A program made the position numbers and the translations under genes. 60,000 nt of DNA from Membranipora membranacea (taxonomy: Eukaryota; Bryozoa; Gymnolaemata; Cheilostomatida; Membraniporidae). The notes beneath the pieces are model-generated. The model ran no database searches. It saw only the letters and a program-made list of their open reading frames with translations, and was not told the DNA's origin. Shown piece by piece: positions 43,701 to 57,230 of this stretch. How positions within the stretch are numbered: position 1 is the first letter of the stretch; every line of letters starts with the position of its first letter. Location of the stretch: the NCBI GenBank assembly GCA_914767715.1, contig OU612066.1, positions 2,177,001-2,237,000 on the forward strand, read 5' to 3'.

Positions 43701-46355
43701 GTAGATTTATTAACAGGTTTAGGATAAGGTGTACTTACTATGTCCGCTGCGGTAGGTTTATTAGCAGGTTTAGGATAAGGTGTACTTACTGTGTCCGCTG
43801 CGGTAGGTTTATTAGCAGGTTTAGGATAAGGTGTACTTACTGTGTCCGCTGCGGTAGGTTTATTAGCAGGTTTAGGATAAGGTGTGCTTACTGTGTCCGC
43901 TGCGGTAGGTTTATTAGCAGGTTAAGGATAAGGTGTACTTACTGTGTCCGCTGCGGTAGGTTTATTAGCAGGTTTAGGATAAGGTGTACTTACTGTGTCC
44001 GCTGCGGTAGGTTTATTAGCAGGTTTAGGATAAGGTGTACTGGCACTCATTACATCTCTCTGCTGCTGTGATTGTGAGTTACCTCCCCTGTTCTCCTGCT
44101 CTAATAATTCATTGAGTACCTCCTCATCTTCATCTAAAGTGTGATCCTCCATCTGAACAATAAGTTATATACGTAAGTGTATCATAAACAACACATCGTA
44201 TCTACTGAGATACTGGAATTGTAGCCCGCTGTGATGTGTATCCTAGCTCAGCAGGATGAGCAGGTTTATCTTATCAGACTATGACGATCAAAGGACCAGG
44301 CAACAACAATATGTAGCCAACACATATATGGTACTGCGCTGTTTTCTCTTGAGAAGAACAATGTTCCAAACTTGTAGTGGGGGCCCAGGGGTCTCCCAGT
44401 TTGAGGGTATGTACTCAGATGATGTAATTTCGTATTGGGAGAACAGTTTTATCATTCCATTGTAGCGAAGTGGATCAATATCTGACAGGAGTCTTTGTCA
44501 TTTCAGAACAGGTTTAAAGAAAATAGTTTAGTTGTATCATTTCACCTTTAGCGCAATGAGATGTTATATGACTGTTTAAAATAAAAATCAAACAGCTACC
44601 TAGGTAAATTAAGGATGCTGACTAACCAGGGACTCCCTGGACTCACTAACGTACCATGTCTGGTATTTGTAGGTTGTCTCCTTCTGGTACATCAGCGGCT
44701 ATCGTTGGATTATCTCCCTCCTCATCACTGTCTCGAGGAGCGACAAAATCCTCATCTAGTAACGGCATATCAAGTCGGATCTTATTCATCACAGTCTGCA
44801 GGATATACACACATGGAGTATTTTATTATCAGCAGTCGACAAGGAGTGATTGGTTATATTATTATCTTTGTGGAACAATGAATGAAGGTGTTTCCATCGC
44901 TGATAACGCTGGCTTAATTCTCAATTCCAGTGTTGATGATTTATCTTCAGATATATGGTAGAAGAATTCAAATTTCCACCTCTTCCAAAATTCAAGGCAC
45001 AGTCTTGTTCTTTTTGCACCTACTTTCTGATGTAGTTTTATCTACAGTTTCTTTTTAATTCATCATGGGGCCTTCTGGAAACACATCGACTGTAAAATAC
45101 CTGAACAGCTTTCTTCTGACCAAGCTTCTCAACTCTTTCAATAAGCTCATCGAAGGGCATCTTAGGGTAGAGTCTGTGAGACCAGTGCTCCATCATACTC
45201 ATCATCTTATTCAGATCGCTCAGCTCATGACCCTTCCCTTTATACTTTATCTTCTTGAATGTTTTCTCTAGTATTGGTATACCTCGTTCTCCTGTCAACC
45301 TACATACAAATAACAAAACAAGCAAATATTATTATGATAAATGTATAGTATGAATGAATGATTGACAGGAGTAGTCCCCTCTCTGAGGTTTTGTATCAAT
45401 GATAAGGTAACTCCAAAATGTGTATATTTTACTTTGACAAACAAAAAATGTTAACATAAAACCTAGTGGTTTAGAGATAAATGAGGCGTAGTAATAAATA
45501 TTATGACTTTTTGAAACCACAGAACAATAGAGATAATAAATTGACGTGTTAAGAAGCTTGTTAGTAACATTGTTGAATCTTTATTACTGACGCTGTGGAT
45601 CGGGCAGATATCAAGATTGTCATACTGTTGATATGAATAACTGGCTCACATCAATAAACCCCCTCTTCATTGCTTACATATTACGCCCCTACCATAGACT
45701 TAATTTACTATATAGCATATCAAGTCTAAGGCTTCCTACTTACCTAGCTGGATCAAGTTTAGGTTGTGGTCTCATAACTCGCTTCTTAGCAGCTCCGGTT
45801 CCTAATTTCCTCAGCTTTTCAGCCACTTGTTGGCTGATGTCACCTTCTTCTATATCCGAACAATGAAAGTAACATAACAAAAGTGTTTATCTTCATACAC
45901 AGAACTGTAAATATAAACATTTCCTGCATACAAAAAATCTCATAATTTACTATACGTGTAATGAAGCTGAAATCTACATGAACAATTAGTGTAAAAATCT
46001 ACCTATCGACATTCTCTCAGTGTTCTTATAATACACATATAAATAGAATGAATGTTGAAAGATTCACCTGCAATGAATAATTTGCAGCAACAAATATTTG
46101 CTGATGTTTCACCATTTTATCTAAGACTCTGTGATGAAATACTATCATGTGAGCCCGACACACACCAATCTACACACATATATAACTGAGAATTATCTCA
46201 CCTCCATTCTGTGAGGTATCATTGTCTCCCCCGTCTTGTTGTTGAGAGCCGTTCAGATTATCAGAGGCTTCATTTAGTGCCTCAAAATTATCCAAATCCT
46301 GAGATATATCATTGTTATCAAATAGATCGTCCAGCTCTAAGCCGTATGACTCCAT
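40724..46355 (-). CDS. TIPIN: TIMELESS-interacting protein (fork protection complex)
   Basis: TIPIN binds TIMELESS and RPA at replication forks and supports S-phase checkpoint signalling and fork stability. Seven minus-strand exons join in frame: 46355-46202, 45849-45744, 45299-45101, 44795-44655, 44152-43994, 41519-41435, 41025-40724, giving 381 residues (human 301). Exons 2-4 hold the conserved core: KKRVMRPQPKLDPARLTGER, FKKIKYKGKGHELSDL, MEHWSHRLYPKMPFDELIER and KIRLDMPLLDEDFV. Human TIPIN has the same landmarks in the same order. Exon 6 (ELTEEQLEKIRQNQEKAKRR) matches the conserved C-terminal LT-EQ-I-N motif. The start lies in an acidic N-terminus. Exon 5 ends inside a 51-bp tandem repeat, each unit of which has its own GTAAGT; using the second donor instead adds 17 residues in frame. 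The intron after exon 5 hosts copy F on the opposite strand. Confidence 0.93.
42232..42385 (+). promoter_or_regulatory. Core promoter of copy F
   Basis: TATATAAG at 42378-42385 is intact. The upstream CCAAT position reads TCAAT (42232-42236), still exactly 146 bp away. The conserved ACCGACAGGTGGATTGGTAT block and the GACATGATGTC palindrome are present. Confidence 0.7.
42463..42783 (+). CDS. Small helical protein with histone-like mRNA 3' end, copy F
   Basis: Intronless, 106 residues, MTSSAAADPITDQF to RIQTCGY, nested antisense within the large TIPIN intron. It differs from copy D only in the N-terminal alanine/valine run; other base changes seen (CTG to CTA, GAT to GAC) are silent. Its leader of 85 bp and its 31-nt 3' UTR match copies D and E. 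Despite lying 3 kb from the array it is as well preserved as array members, which argues for recent movement or for selection. Confidence 0.9.
   Translation: MTSSAAADPITDQFNSLMLTDMTEEVCKEIQLAASQYTVLQSKLTYITVRLNRSLKSAGARMATVANLELQRDTTQGVMCMYRQYLERKLHKLDQLQRLRIQTCGY
42815..42830 (+). promoter_or_regulatory. Histone-type 3' stem-loop of copy F
   Basis: AGTCCT-TCTC-AGGACT with CCAAATC before, AAACA after and CAAAGAGTTTGTTCC about 13 nt downstream. Confidence 0.85.
43230..43265. repeat. Imperfect palindrome CTAGCCTGTC...GACAGGCTAG
   Basis: Arms of about 16 bp with one mismatch meet at a short centre (AAGGT). It is related to the palindrome at 39648-39669 by the shared TAGCCTGTC and TGACAAG words. 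Confidence 0.7.
43633..44040 (-). repeat. 51-bp tandem repeat, 8 units, at a TIPIN splice donor
   Basis: Eight units encode, where translated, the 17-residue word STPYPKPANKPTAADTV. Each contains ACAGTAAGT, a good 5' splice site, at a codon boundary. The first unit (closest to the TIPIN start) ends exon 5. The third unit (near 43888-43938) has AAA changed to TAA, so translation cannot run through the whole array. Units further away have one to four other changes. Confidence 0.95.
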
Positions 46356-46846
46356 AGCTCCGATTGGTGTACTACGCCGTTGATTTAATTTAAGCAGCCC
46401 AGCTTATGATTTCATCTATCCTTGAGATCAATTCATCCAGAAGTTTATTTCTGCAAGTAATATAAGCACCAGCAAATATGACTCTCCTAACACTAGATTT
46501 TGATTTTTGGGGATCTCTCAGTTAGAATATGTATTGGCCATTTAGCCAAATTGTAGTTATTCTCATTTTACTCAAAATATAAAATCCAAACTCCATCATC
46601 TAATAAGCAGATAGATTTTCAACTTATTCACTCAGTAGGCCTAGATATCTAGCTCCACCAAGAGGGGACTGATTTTGAGGTCAGACCCCCGGCGGAAATG
46701 ATTGGCCAGTGTTATTGCCAGTTTATAATTGAAGGTTCACTTGGTATTTAACTGCTCTGGTTCCTTCGAGTGGCAGAAGACTATTACGGACCAAATTTTG
46801 AAAGACTTTGTTGCACTGTGTCTTTTATCTGTAGGTTAAATATGTG

Positions 46847-46972
46847 TGGTGGTTGCTGCGCTAAGATTAAGAACCCATCCGGATGCCAATTAGAAAACCA
46901 CCGGTTGACAGGCGGACATCCACCGGTTGCAAAATAGGCATCCGGATGGGTTCTTAGCGCAACAACCACCAC
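46847..46972. repeat. Long imperfect hairpin (family 2)
   Basis: GTGGTGGTTG-TGCGCTAAGA at the left is mirrored by TTCTTAGCGCAACAACCACC at the right, with GAACCCATCCGGATGCC/GGCATCCGGATGGGTTC inside and ACCGGTTG-rich centre. Arms are about 50 bp. No coding capacity; likely a non-autonomous foldback element. Confidence 0.85.
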
Positions 46973-47253
46973 TCTTTGTTTTCTCCCAGCCAAGAAGTCT
47001 TCAATCCATGACTATGCTATGGAGACGACTTGAAAGTTGACTCCATCTGTGCTATCTTAAGCAGGCCAGGGAGCTTTTGATGACTGACTTGATCAAACGT
47101 TAGATAAATGAAGTATAAGTAACCTAGGCCTATGTTGGATGACAATCATCATATATCATATATTTATATAAGACAGTCACAATATATATGATCATGATGT
47201 GGTGATGTTAATGTGAACCCCAAGCTTACATATATGCTTGGTAACCTCTTGCC

Positions 47254-47822
47254 TGGACAGCCAGCACTAAATACCTGGGTGTGACCATTCAGTCAGACCT
47301 AAAATTTGATCAACACATCCAAGAAAAATGTGGAAAATCTAGGAAAATCCTAGGAGGCATCAAACATCTGATGTATGGCGCACCAAAGGAAGCCAAGCTA
47401 CTGGCATACACAAGCCTATGTAGGCCAATCCTCGAATTCGCAGACAGAGTATGGGACCCATCCACCAAAACAACAGCACAGAATATAGAATTGACGCCAC
47501 CAGATTCATAGGCAACCTGAAGGGCCGTGGTGCAAGTGTGACCGAAGCCAGGAATCAGCTAGAAATTGGGTCGCTGGAAGAAAGGCGGAGAAATCATCGG
47601 CTGTGTCTGCTCACCAGAGTTCTTCAGAACGAGAACCAACACCATGCTCTCTCTAAAGCATACGATGAAATCACCGAAGACAGGGAAAACGCTACAATGA
47701 CCACCAGAGCAGCCGCCAGAGGTGAACCTAACTCTGTGGCCACAAACAAAAGTATTTACCACGCTAGTTTCCTGCCTCGGACAATCCGTGAGATGAGAGG
47801 GCAGAAAACCGCCCAACCCTAA
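47254..47822 (+). mobile_element. Non-LTR retrotransposon fragment, 3' end of reverse transcriptase ORF
   Basis: It reads STKYLGVTIQSDLKFDQHI, KLLAYTSLCRPILEFADRVW, then after a frame change ARNQLEIGSLEERRRNHRLC and ending SFLPRTIREMRG. This is the usual C-terminal section after the reverse transcriptase domain of CR1/Jockey-like LINEs. The first part stops at 47511; the matching continuation lies in another frame from about 47480, so the copy is broken by a frameshift. No reverse transcriptase catalytic box is included. It is a dead, 5'-truncated copy. Confidence 0.85.
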
Positions 47823-48440
47823 ACAGCGCCATGCTGTTAAAACCACATTCCCTGGTCTAAACCCTGGTCCTAACATTTAGAGGCATCTCTAAACCGATTT
47901 CTTCGACAAATCAATAGGATGTGCTACCTCATCTGAGGTAAGGAAACTGAGGTAAGGAAACAATTAGATTAATACTTTTTTAAATAGTATTTTATCTAAA
48001 TACAATAACAATACTGGATGGGATCAGAGCTGACAAGCCTTCAGCAATAAGTCACTTTCTCATTGCTCAAAAGATCAATTCCAGATGGGTCTTCATATAG
48101 TAAACATAAACCTCATTGAAACAAGTAGAGGAAGAAGGTTGTTGATTATCTTTTCCTCTGTCACCAGACCAGTCTTGCTCTTGCCTTGCTCAGAATTACC
48201 CGCCACCATTACGTCACATAAGATCAGACCAATCATACTGCCTTCCAAACTGACCTTGACATAACTTATGACATCACGGCAAAAGTTCATGACCTTTGAT
48301 GCATGTTGGGAAGGAAACGTTGAGTATTGTGAATGTAAGCAAAACAAACTTGTGCTTGGCTGTGGAGAAGATTTAGCAGAAAAAAAAGAAGAAACACATT
48401 TTGACAGATGCTGCTGTGATAACTTTGAATGAGAAGAAAC

Positions 48441-51403
48441 ATGGATGGTCAAGGCCCAACCCTACAATGTAAGTTGTTGCAAATTTGCTTTACTCCATGG
48501 ATTCCAGATGTTGGATGAGCCTGATGAGTGTGCAAAACTGGTGTGATCTGGCTTGGTTGTTGTGACCTTCACTTCAGTTATGGAGTCTCTCCTCTGGTGG
48601 AAAGAGACAAGAAGTGGTATTTAGTCAATTCTTCATTACTAATTAAGATGGTTTGCTATGTGAAAATATAATACACAGCCAACCAACTTAAATTTTAATT
48701 GAAGACAAAAGGAGGGATCAGAAGTTGCTAACCTCATTTCAGCAGCCATTTTTATTATATTTATTATCACCCATCTGCTGTCCCTGAAATAAAACATATC
48801 ACTTGCTGTTACAATGACTGATTCATTCAAACAACCATTTTTGTGAGTGAATAGGATCAATTGAAAATGGTTCGCTTTTGCTTGATTGGTCTGGAGATCT
48901 TTCATGCTAGTACATGCATAGGTATAATAGTAATGTGAGCATAGATTCTCTAAGATAGTAGGGCCTTTCTATTATTATTATGCTCACATTCACTACATGC
49001 TAGGATGATAGGCAGTTTAAACTGTACTGAGTTGTGTTGCCCATACAAAGGCATTAGGAATTACAAGCAATATTTTACTTTGCCGATGTCTATGATCGAC
49101 CACCTCCAAAACAATCTATTTTTTGAGGCGATTGATCATGATTTTGGTAAAGTTACACGCTTGTTACTCCATTCAATATCAATCATCATTGACTCGCTCA
49201 GTGTGTTCTTCAAACTCAGGGACCACATAATTGAACCATGTGAATGGCTTTCAGATGCAGCTGCTTCAATCTAAATTCCGTGTTAAAGCAAGAAGGGCCA
49301 TCGATGGCTGATAAAGAGAAAAATGGTTTCCTACTCCTGCAAAGGTTATGCCAATTTCAGAATACCCTAGCTTACATTGTAGCTTTATTTTTTGCAGTGC
49401 ACCAGCAGCTACATAGTAAACTCAAAAGGTCTTCACCTAGTGTATTTGGACAACCGAAGGTAAGTGTAAGACTAATGAACACATTCACTGTCTTATGTGA
49501 ACATTGATATAATCAAGTATAAACCAATGAATATTTCCATCGACTTCCCTTATCCGAATGCTGTGAATGTACACTGATTTTACCCTTTGCCTTATCGTCT
49601 CGTACATTTTCAAACTAAAGCTGATTACATCGGAATTATTTAAACATGGTAGAACTTTGAGTGAAAAGAATTATACAAAAAAATCATTCTGGTATTTATC
49701 TTTTTTACAGACCAAAACACCACGGAAGAGAGGCAGGACAAAGCAGGACTTCTTAGACTTCTGTCTTACTGTACTGAACTACGCCGACTATCATCCTGAT
49801 GATGATGATCACAAGGTTTGTGTTCACATTTATATACAACAGAACAAGTATACCGGAGTTGTGCATGGGTTTGTGTGTGTCAACTGTTCTAGGTTAACTA
49901 GGCTGTCATCTAACTTGACTATGTTTCAAATACACCTAAGATTTCAACGACCTTCAGCAAGTGACTTGCAAAAAAGTTTCTCTGTGTATTAGGTATGTGA
50001 GCATGAATCCAGACTTCTGAGCCTGTATGCTTGTGTATATGTGTTACAGACTGTTGAACAGAAGGATTATAACATGAACAGTCGCGTGGTGAGTAGCAGA
50101 GTTGGTGGTAGTGATACTGTACACGACAGCTTAGGGAGTAGTAGTGATGATTCAGGATCTAATGATGCTCATCATGATGACGGATCATCTACAGCGACAG
50201 CTGCCAGCTCACATAGTGCCTCTTCTTCTGATGGTAAGTAACTTTCCCTCCCATGTCAATGTACCTGATGAAACAGTATAACTGTTGTATCTGTCGATTG
50301 GACATCTAAAGATTTAGCTTTTCTATCGTAGCAAGGAGTTGGTAATTACTTCCAGCTTCTTGATCGTGGGATAACGCTGGTTTTCTTGACTTCAGAGCAT
50401 CCCATTGTGCTAGTTGCATAGTTATTTTAGGTCATACTTGCTTGGTAACAAGGGTCATAATCCCACATGTTTTAGTCAAAGGCGTGTTTAGCATGCAAGG
50501 AATTAGTTGCAGTTTTAAGTTAAAAGTCAACTAATTTCACCCGTACCTTGTAAGATTGCCACTCATGAAGTACAATGCTCTGCCATTCTAATAAACCTAG
50601 ATATAATCAGATGTTTAAGGGAACTTGCTGTGTTTCTAGTTACTGTCTCATGTTCAACTTGCATGTCATTCCATACCAAATAATGGATTGTGTTATATAT
50701 AGCAAGTTGTAGCCTTTTTCCCAACGATTATGTAAATTTTTCAGATATTATAAAAAAAAAACTTTTTGCCCAGTCCAAAACAGTGTAGTGGCTGAACATA
50801 ATTTTATAAGGCAATTACAATGGCCACAAGCTAACATCGGTTGTCATTTCAGCTCTGGCAGAGAAAAGAGTTGTCTACTTCCTTGCCAGTTCTTGAATCA
50901 TCAGTGGTGCAATCAAGGTGTTTTTTTTTCCCAGTGAGCGTCCTAACTAACATATTTATGACTATAAATTTCACATATTTGCTTCACGCTTAGCAACAAA
51001 AGGCGAACCAGCTTTGAACTGATGCAATTTCGTACCACTCATTATCTCATTAAGTTTGTTTGCACATTTATTTGGTAACAATGGTAAGTTATGTATTGTC
51101 ACCACCATAGCAGTGAGATGATTTTATCTGTTGAAATGCTGTTGACTATTATTTATTATTGTTAACGATTCTGCTGTTTTAGAAGATGAGGTCATAACCT
51201 GCTTCTGTAGAAAGCCTTATGCCAACAGACCGATGATTGAATGTGGGAGCTGTGAAACATGGATCCACTTATCATGTGCGAAGATAAGAAAGAACCACAT
51301 ACCTGATGTCTTTATATGCAGTAAATGTAAAGAGGTCTCTCAAATCGCTCGCAAGTCAAGCAGGCCTCGTGTGGAAAACAAAAAGTTTGTGGAGGACCCG
51401 TAG
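48441..51403 (+). CDS. PHD-finger protein of the PHF13/PHF23 family
   Basis: PHF13 (SPOC1) and PHF23 bind histone H3 trimethylated at lysine 4 through a C-terminal PHD finger. Five exons join in frame to 199 residues: 48441-48468, 49398-49459, 49711-49815, 50050-50233, 51183-51403. The N-terminal motif [20 protein letters not shown] matches the family's KRRRTVEDFNKFC-LAYAGY block. A Ser/Asp-rich linker follows. The PHD finger is complete: [18 protein letters not shown], then [20 protein letters not shown], then CSKC, giving the C4HC3 zinc ligands and the aromatic Trp. The basic tail ends KKFVEDP. The protein is shorter than human PHF13 (300), mainly in the linker. The start MDGQGPTLQ comes from a 28-nt exon and is the least certain part. 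It converges on METTL1. Confidence 0.9.
49051..49170. repeat. Degenerate foldback element, family 1, copy b
   Basis: TTACAAGCAATATTTTACTT and CTTTGCCGATGTCTATGATC match the left arm of the elements at 22834 and 54874. The right arm (GATCATGATTTTGGTAAAG, ACACGCTTGT) is recognisable but eroded. It lies in the first intron of the PHF gene. Confidence 0.65.
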
Positions 51404-52265
51404 TACAGGCACCATGGGCCTATTAGCTCAGCATTTATCCCCATGGTATTACAGCACATTATATAATCGCCTATCAAACTGTACAGATATATGCTATCTA
51501 TATCGCTTCAATCAGAAGGCTGGCAATATTCATGGCAACCAACCCGGTTCTATAAATCTATGCAAATTGTAGAACAAGTGGCTGAGCCTACGCATATTGG
51601 CCACCTATAGTTATATATTTTTATACTACAGCATTATTTTGGTGGCATGAAGCCATCAAAAACTTCCATATGGTCTCCTCTTTGCTAAAGATGCACACAA
51701 CTCAATTAAATTACTTATGGTTACCGCAATACCAACTAGATAATAGAGTAGTTGTTTTCTCATGTTGAGAAGAATAACACAACTTCTATTTACCCCTGAT
51801 ACGACATTAACACTGATGTACAGTAAACTCCCCAAAGTTGTCTAGTAAATATCGAATTTTCTCATTGGTATAATTTTCTGTCATGCACTGATACACTTTT
51901 GACTATTTAGTCTACATCTCATTTTCTCCAGTTACGAATTATTCGATGATATATAGATAGAACTCTAAACATCATTCCTCTATTCAGCTCAATCACAATG
52001 AGAAATTATTTGCTAGTTTTAAATGTACAGCAGTCTACCTATGCCAACATTTTTGTGACAATTCTGCTTGCCTTTGTCATCATACACTACAAAACTCTGG
52101 TCATGGTTTCCTATTGCCACTTTTCAATGACTTTTGCATGTTGAGATGTGTGGCAATCAATCAGTAAAAGTGTATACTTTATGGCGAGTCATATTTTACT
52201 CATGTTTGTACATAGACAAGTCATCCTCAACTTATGTAAACTCTAATCTATAGTCTACACCATTC

Positions 52266-52271
52266 AATAAA
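52266..52271 (+). terminator. Poly(A) signal, probably of the PHF gene
   Basis: Canonical AATAAA about 860 nt after the stop. An earlier non-canonical site cannot be excluded. Confidence 0.5.
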
Positions 52272-52452
52272 ACGGAAAAGTATTAATATAAATATCTCGT
52301 ATTATATTTATTCAGTTGTATCCTTATCTAATAATAAAAAGTAGGACTTAATGTCAGATAACGACAATCAAATAAGCTCAAAATAAACCTGTATGGATGT
52401 TGTGCTTAACCTATAAAAAGCTTTCTTGTTTACCATAGTTTTTGCCTAGGTA

Positions 52453-52458
52453 TTTATT
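52453..52458 (-). terminator. Poly(A) signal of METTL1
   Basis: AATAAA on the minus strand, about 75 nt after the METTL1 stop codon. Confidence 0.65.
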
Positions 52459-52530
52459 TGACTGTCAGGCATTATTGAATGAAGGTCTTAATATAAATAC
52501 ATGTTTGTTGTTTTCTGCCAGACAAGGTTT

Positions 52531-54808
<2,278 letters not shown>

Positions 54809-54873
54809 TCTGTAAATCTAGTGCAGCAATAATACAGATGATTTCTTGGACGCTTACACCATAGGCATCTGGA

Positions 54874-54993
54874 GTTACAAGCATGTATGTATACTTTGGC
54901 AATGTCCATGATCAACCACCCCTAGCAAACTCAACTGTTTGTTGGGGGGGGGGGGGGAATAATGGACATTGGCAAAGTGTACATGCTTGTAAC
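54874..54993. repeat. Foldback element, family 1, copy c
   Basis: GTTACAAGCATGTATGTATA and CTTTGGCAATGTCCATGATC are mirrored by ATGGACATTGGCAAAG and TACATGCTTGTAAC. The loop holds AACTGTTTGTT and a run of about 17 G. It is the same family as 22834-22955. Confidence 0.85.
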
Positions 54994-55320
54994 ATACATG
55001 ACAAGTTAGTAGACCAAGAAATCAGGAGGTTTCCGCGGACAAACTCCTAACCCGGAATACCACTCTGCGTCCCGCAGTGCGGGTGCAATTCAGCCCTCGT
55101 TTGTCATACTTCTAAGCCAAAACTTGAGCTTTCATATTATGAATTGCATCATTTTACCTGATTTTACATAAAAGCAGTAATGGTAATAAGCAATTACATA
55201 GGTATATATATAGTTATATGTATTGTTGAGGTAGGAAAACATAGTTTTCCTTTCAAAAAGAAGCTTAAAAATTTTCTGGGTATAGGAAGCTGGAAAAAGG
55301 GAGGAAAAAGGGAGATAGGG

Positions 55321-55842
55321 AAGGGGTGGACCATCCATTCCAACCTGAAATGGAATGCACATATATCAAATGTAGTAAAGAAGGCGAATCGTTCACTCGG
55401 TCTCATAAAACGAGGACTCAAAGAGGCCCCGATTAAAACCAAACTACTAGCTTACAAAACCATGGTTAAACCCATCTTAGAATATACATGTCAGGTGTGG
55501 TCGCCACATAACATTGGTCTGAATAATAGCTTGGAAAAAGTTCAGAGAAATGCAGTAAAATGGATCTATCATTTAAATAAAACTGACAGCGTAACTGAAT
55601 GTATGACTAACCATGCTATTCCCCTTTTGTCTGACAGGAGAGAAGCAATAGATATTACATTTCTTAGAAAAGTGGAAGGAGGACTGTTCGACATAAAATT
55701 GAATACCTATATACGCTTTGTTTCATCTACCCACGACACCAGAGGTAAAACAATTAGTTGGCAGCATAGTTGTGATGCATGGTCACATAGCTACTATAAT
55801 AGAATGAGGCCAGAGGTAAAGGTATATTTTCCTCCAAATTAA
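55321..55842 (+). mobile_element. LINE fragment, 3' end of reverse transcriptase ORF
   Basis: An open frame reads TIHSNLKWNAHISNVVKKAN, IKTKLLAYKTMVKPILEYTC, QVWSPHNIGLNNSLEKVQRN and ends with a short tail VYFPPN. This is the standard region after the reverse transcriptase domain in CR1/L2-like non-LTR elements. It is uninterrupted over about 170 codons, so younger or better preserved than the fragment at 47254, but truncated at its 5' end and without catalytic motifs. Confidence 0.85.
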
Positions 55843-56120
55843 CCTGACAACCTTCTAACAATTAACTAACATCTTAGCATTACATGTACATATCAAGTAC
55901 ATGCCGATACACATCGATTAACTATGGTCAACTTGTTTACTATAAATCCTTTCTCTTCATAACTGGGCAGGCAATTAATTGATGTTCAATTATTGGTGTA
56001 TTTTTAACATTTTTTCTGTAAATTAATCACCTGCAATACCAGTACGCAATACCCCTCCGAACACACTGAAGGTATATTTATCCAAATGTGCCCGTGATGT
56101 GGACGGTTTGGATTAAGTTG

Positions 56121-56147
56121 AAGGTAAGGTAAGGTAAGGTAAGGTGG
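56121..56147. repeat. (AAGGT)5 microsatellite
   Basis: Five successive AAGGT units. Each AGGTAAGGT contains a splice-donor-like word, but there is no coding context here. Confidence 0.85.
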
Positions 56148-56734
56148 AAAAAGACCCTGAAAACTGGAAGACTTGTCAGGTATGGCTTGTAACTACAGAT
56201 GCATATGACACATACACATTGACATAGATAGATAAGATAGATGATAGGATTAGGATAGATACTAACTAGATTCAAATCAATGGTGGAGGGCATCAGCTAC
56301 AAAGATTCGGTGGTCAGGAAGTTGGCTAAAATGTGAATGTTATCTCTCAGTGAGCCTTCCTTGGAACCTGAGCAATGGATAAAAGAATTATGGATTACAT
56401 TGCTGCAATCAAGTGACAGGGAATTGTTGTTAAAATTAAAAAAAAATCTCATGCTCCAGTTTTCTTGTAGTGATTGAGGTAAGAAAATGACATAATGTTG
56501 AACCAATCAGATAACATAGTCAAAGAAACTGGCCAATCAAGTTCCTTAATAAAGATTATAGCTCGTAAAGCTGCAACATTTTTAGAAAAAAATAACTTTT
56601 ACAAAAAAAGTTTTCAGGCTCTACCACTGTGACTATATTTTTAGGTATAACAATATGAATAGTTTTTGTATGACAAATGTTCAGTAGACAGAACTGATGA
56701 CTCAGTCACCTTAAAACCTTGCCTCAGGAATCTG

Positions 56735-56880
56735 AAATAAAGACAGATTTCTGCTCTATTTCTCACCCACAGTTTTTATCTTTAATCATCAGAACTATTA
56801 GTTACTAATCTAATAGTTCTGACTGATGATTAAAGATAAAAACTGTGGGTGAGAAATAGAGCAGAAATCTGTCTTTATTT
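56735..56880. repeat. Near-perfect hairpin, arms about 68 bp
   Basis: AAATAAAGACAGATTTCTGC at the left is exactly mirrored at the right end, and TTTCTCACCCACAGTTTTTA and CTAATAGTTCTGA also pair. The loop is about 8 nt with one small insertion. The hairpin would form a long double-stranded RNA if transcribed. Confidence 0.9.
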
Positions 56881-56896
56881 ACTAATAATTAGTATT

Positions 56897-57082
56897 AATA
56901 ATACCAAGCCCAAAGGACAGGCCCTGTCCCACATGTCTACTCCAAAACCTGGGATTTTGGCAATGTTTGACTGCCCCCTTGAGAAAAAACTCAAGGGGGG
57001 CAGTCAAACATTACCAAAATCCCAGGTTTTGGAGTAGACCTGTTGGACAGGGCCTGTCCTTTGCTTTGGGCTTGGTATTATT
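56897..57082. repeat. Near-perfect hairpin, arms about 88 bp
   Basis: AATAATACCAAGCCCAAAGG at the left is mirrored at the right end. ACAGGCCCTGTCC, CTACTCCAAAACCTGGGATT and GACTGCCCCCTTGAG also pair around an AAAAAA loop at about 56984. It starts 17 bp after the previous hairpin. No open frame. Confidence 0.9.
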
Positions 57083-57230
57083 ATTATAGTTTATAACTGC
57101 TCCCTATGGATATGAAAATAATCATATTCGCTCAATATCCTGACTCTGAGGTTGTATGACTATGACTACAGTACTAATTGACTTCAATATACAAACAATT
57201 CATTGTTATTTCAGGTGCAAATGATTTAAA

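Larger units (their letters stand above)
46356..48440. other. Intergenic between divergent TIPIN and PHF genes
   Basis: It contains a hairpin at 46847-46972 and a LINE fragment at 47254-47822. The rest shows no gene. Promoters of both neighbours should lie near the two ends. Confidence 0.6.
51404..52530. other. Convergent 3' UTRs of the PHF gene and METTL1
   Basis: PHF 3' UTR on plus ends probably near a canonical AATAAA at 52266-52271. The METTL1 minus-strand signal is at 52458-52453. The two transcripts need not overlap. Confidence 0.55.
54809..57230. other. Intergenic between divergent METTL1 and TAF11
   Basis: It is filled largely by mobile debris: a foldback element (54874-54993), a LINE fragment (55321-55842), a five-base repeat (56121-56147) and two long hairpins (56735-56880, 56897-57082). 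A splice acceptor TTATTTCAG just before 57212 suggests a non-coding first exon of TAF11 lies somewhere in here. Confidence 0.65.

Noticed and set aside
43922-44152. A separate 76-aa protein starting MEDHTLDEDEE
   Set aside because: The ATG directly follows a splice acceptor and is in phase with TIPIN exon 4; it is an internal TIPIN exon read into the repeat.
47559-47876. 105-aa minus-strand ORF
   Set aside because: It is the antisense shadow of the LINE fragment, whose plus-strand frame matches known element sequence.
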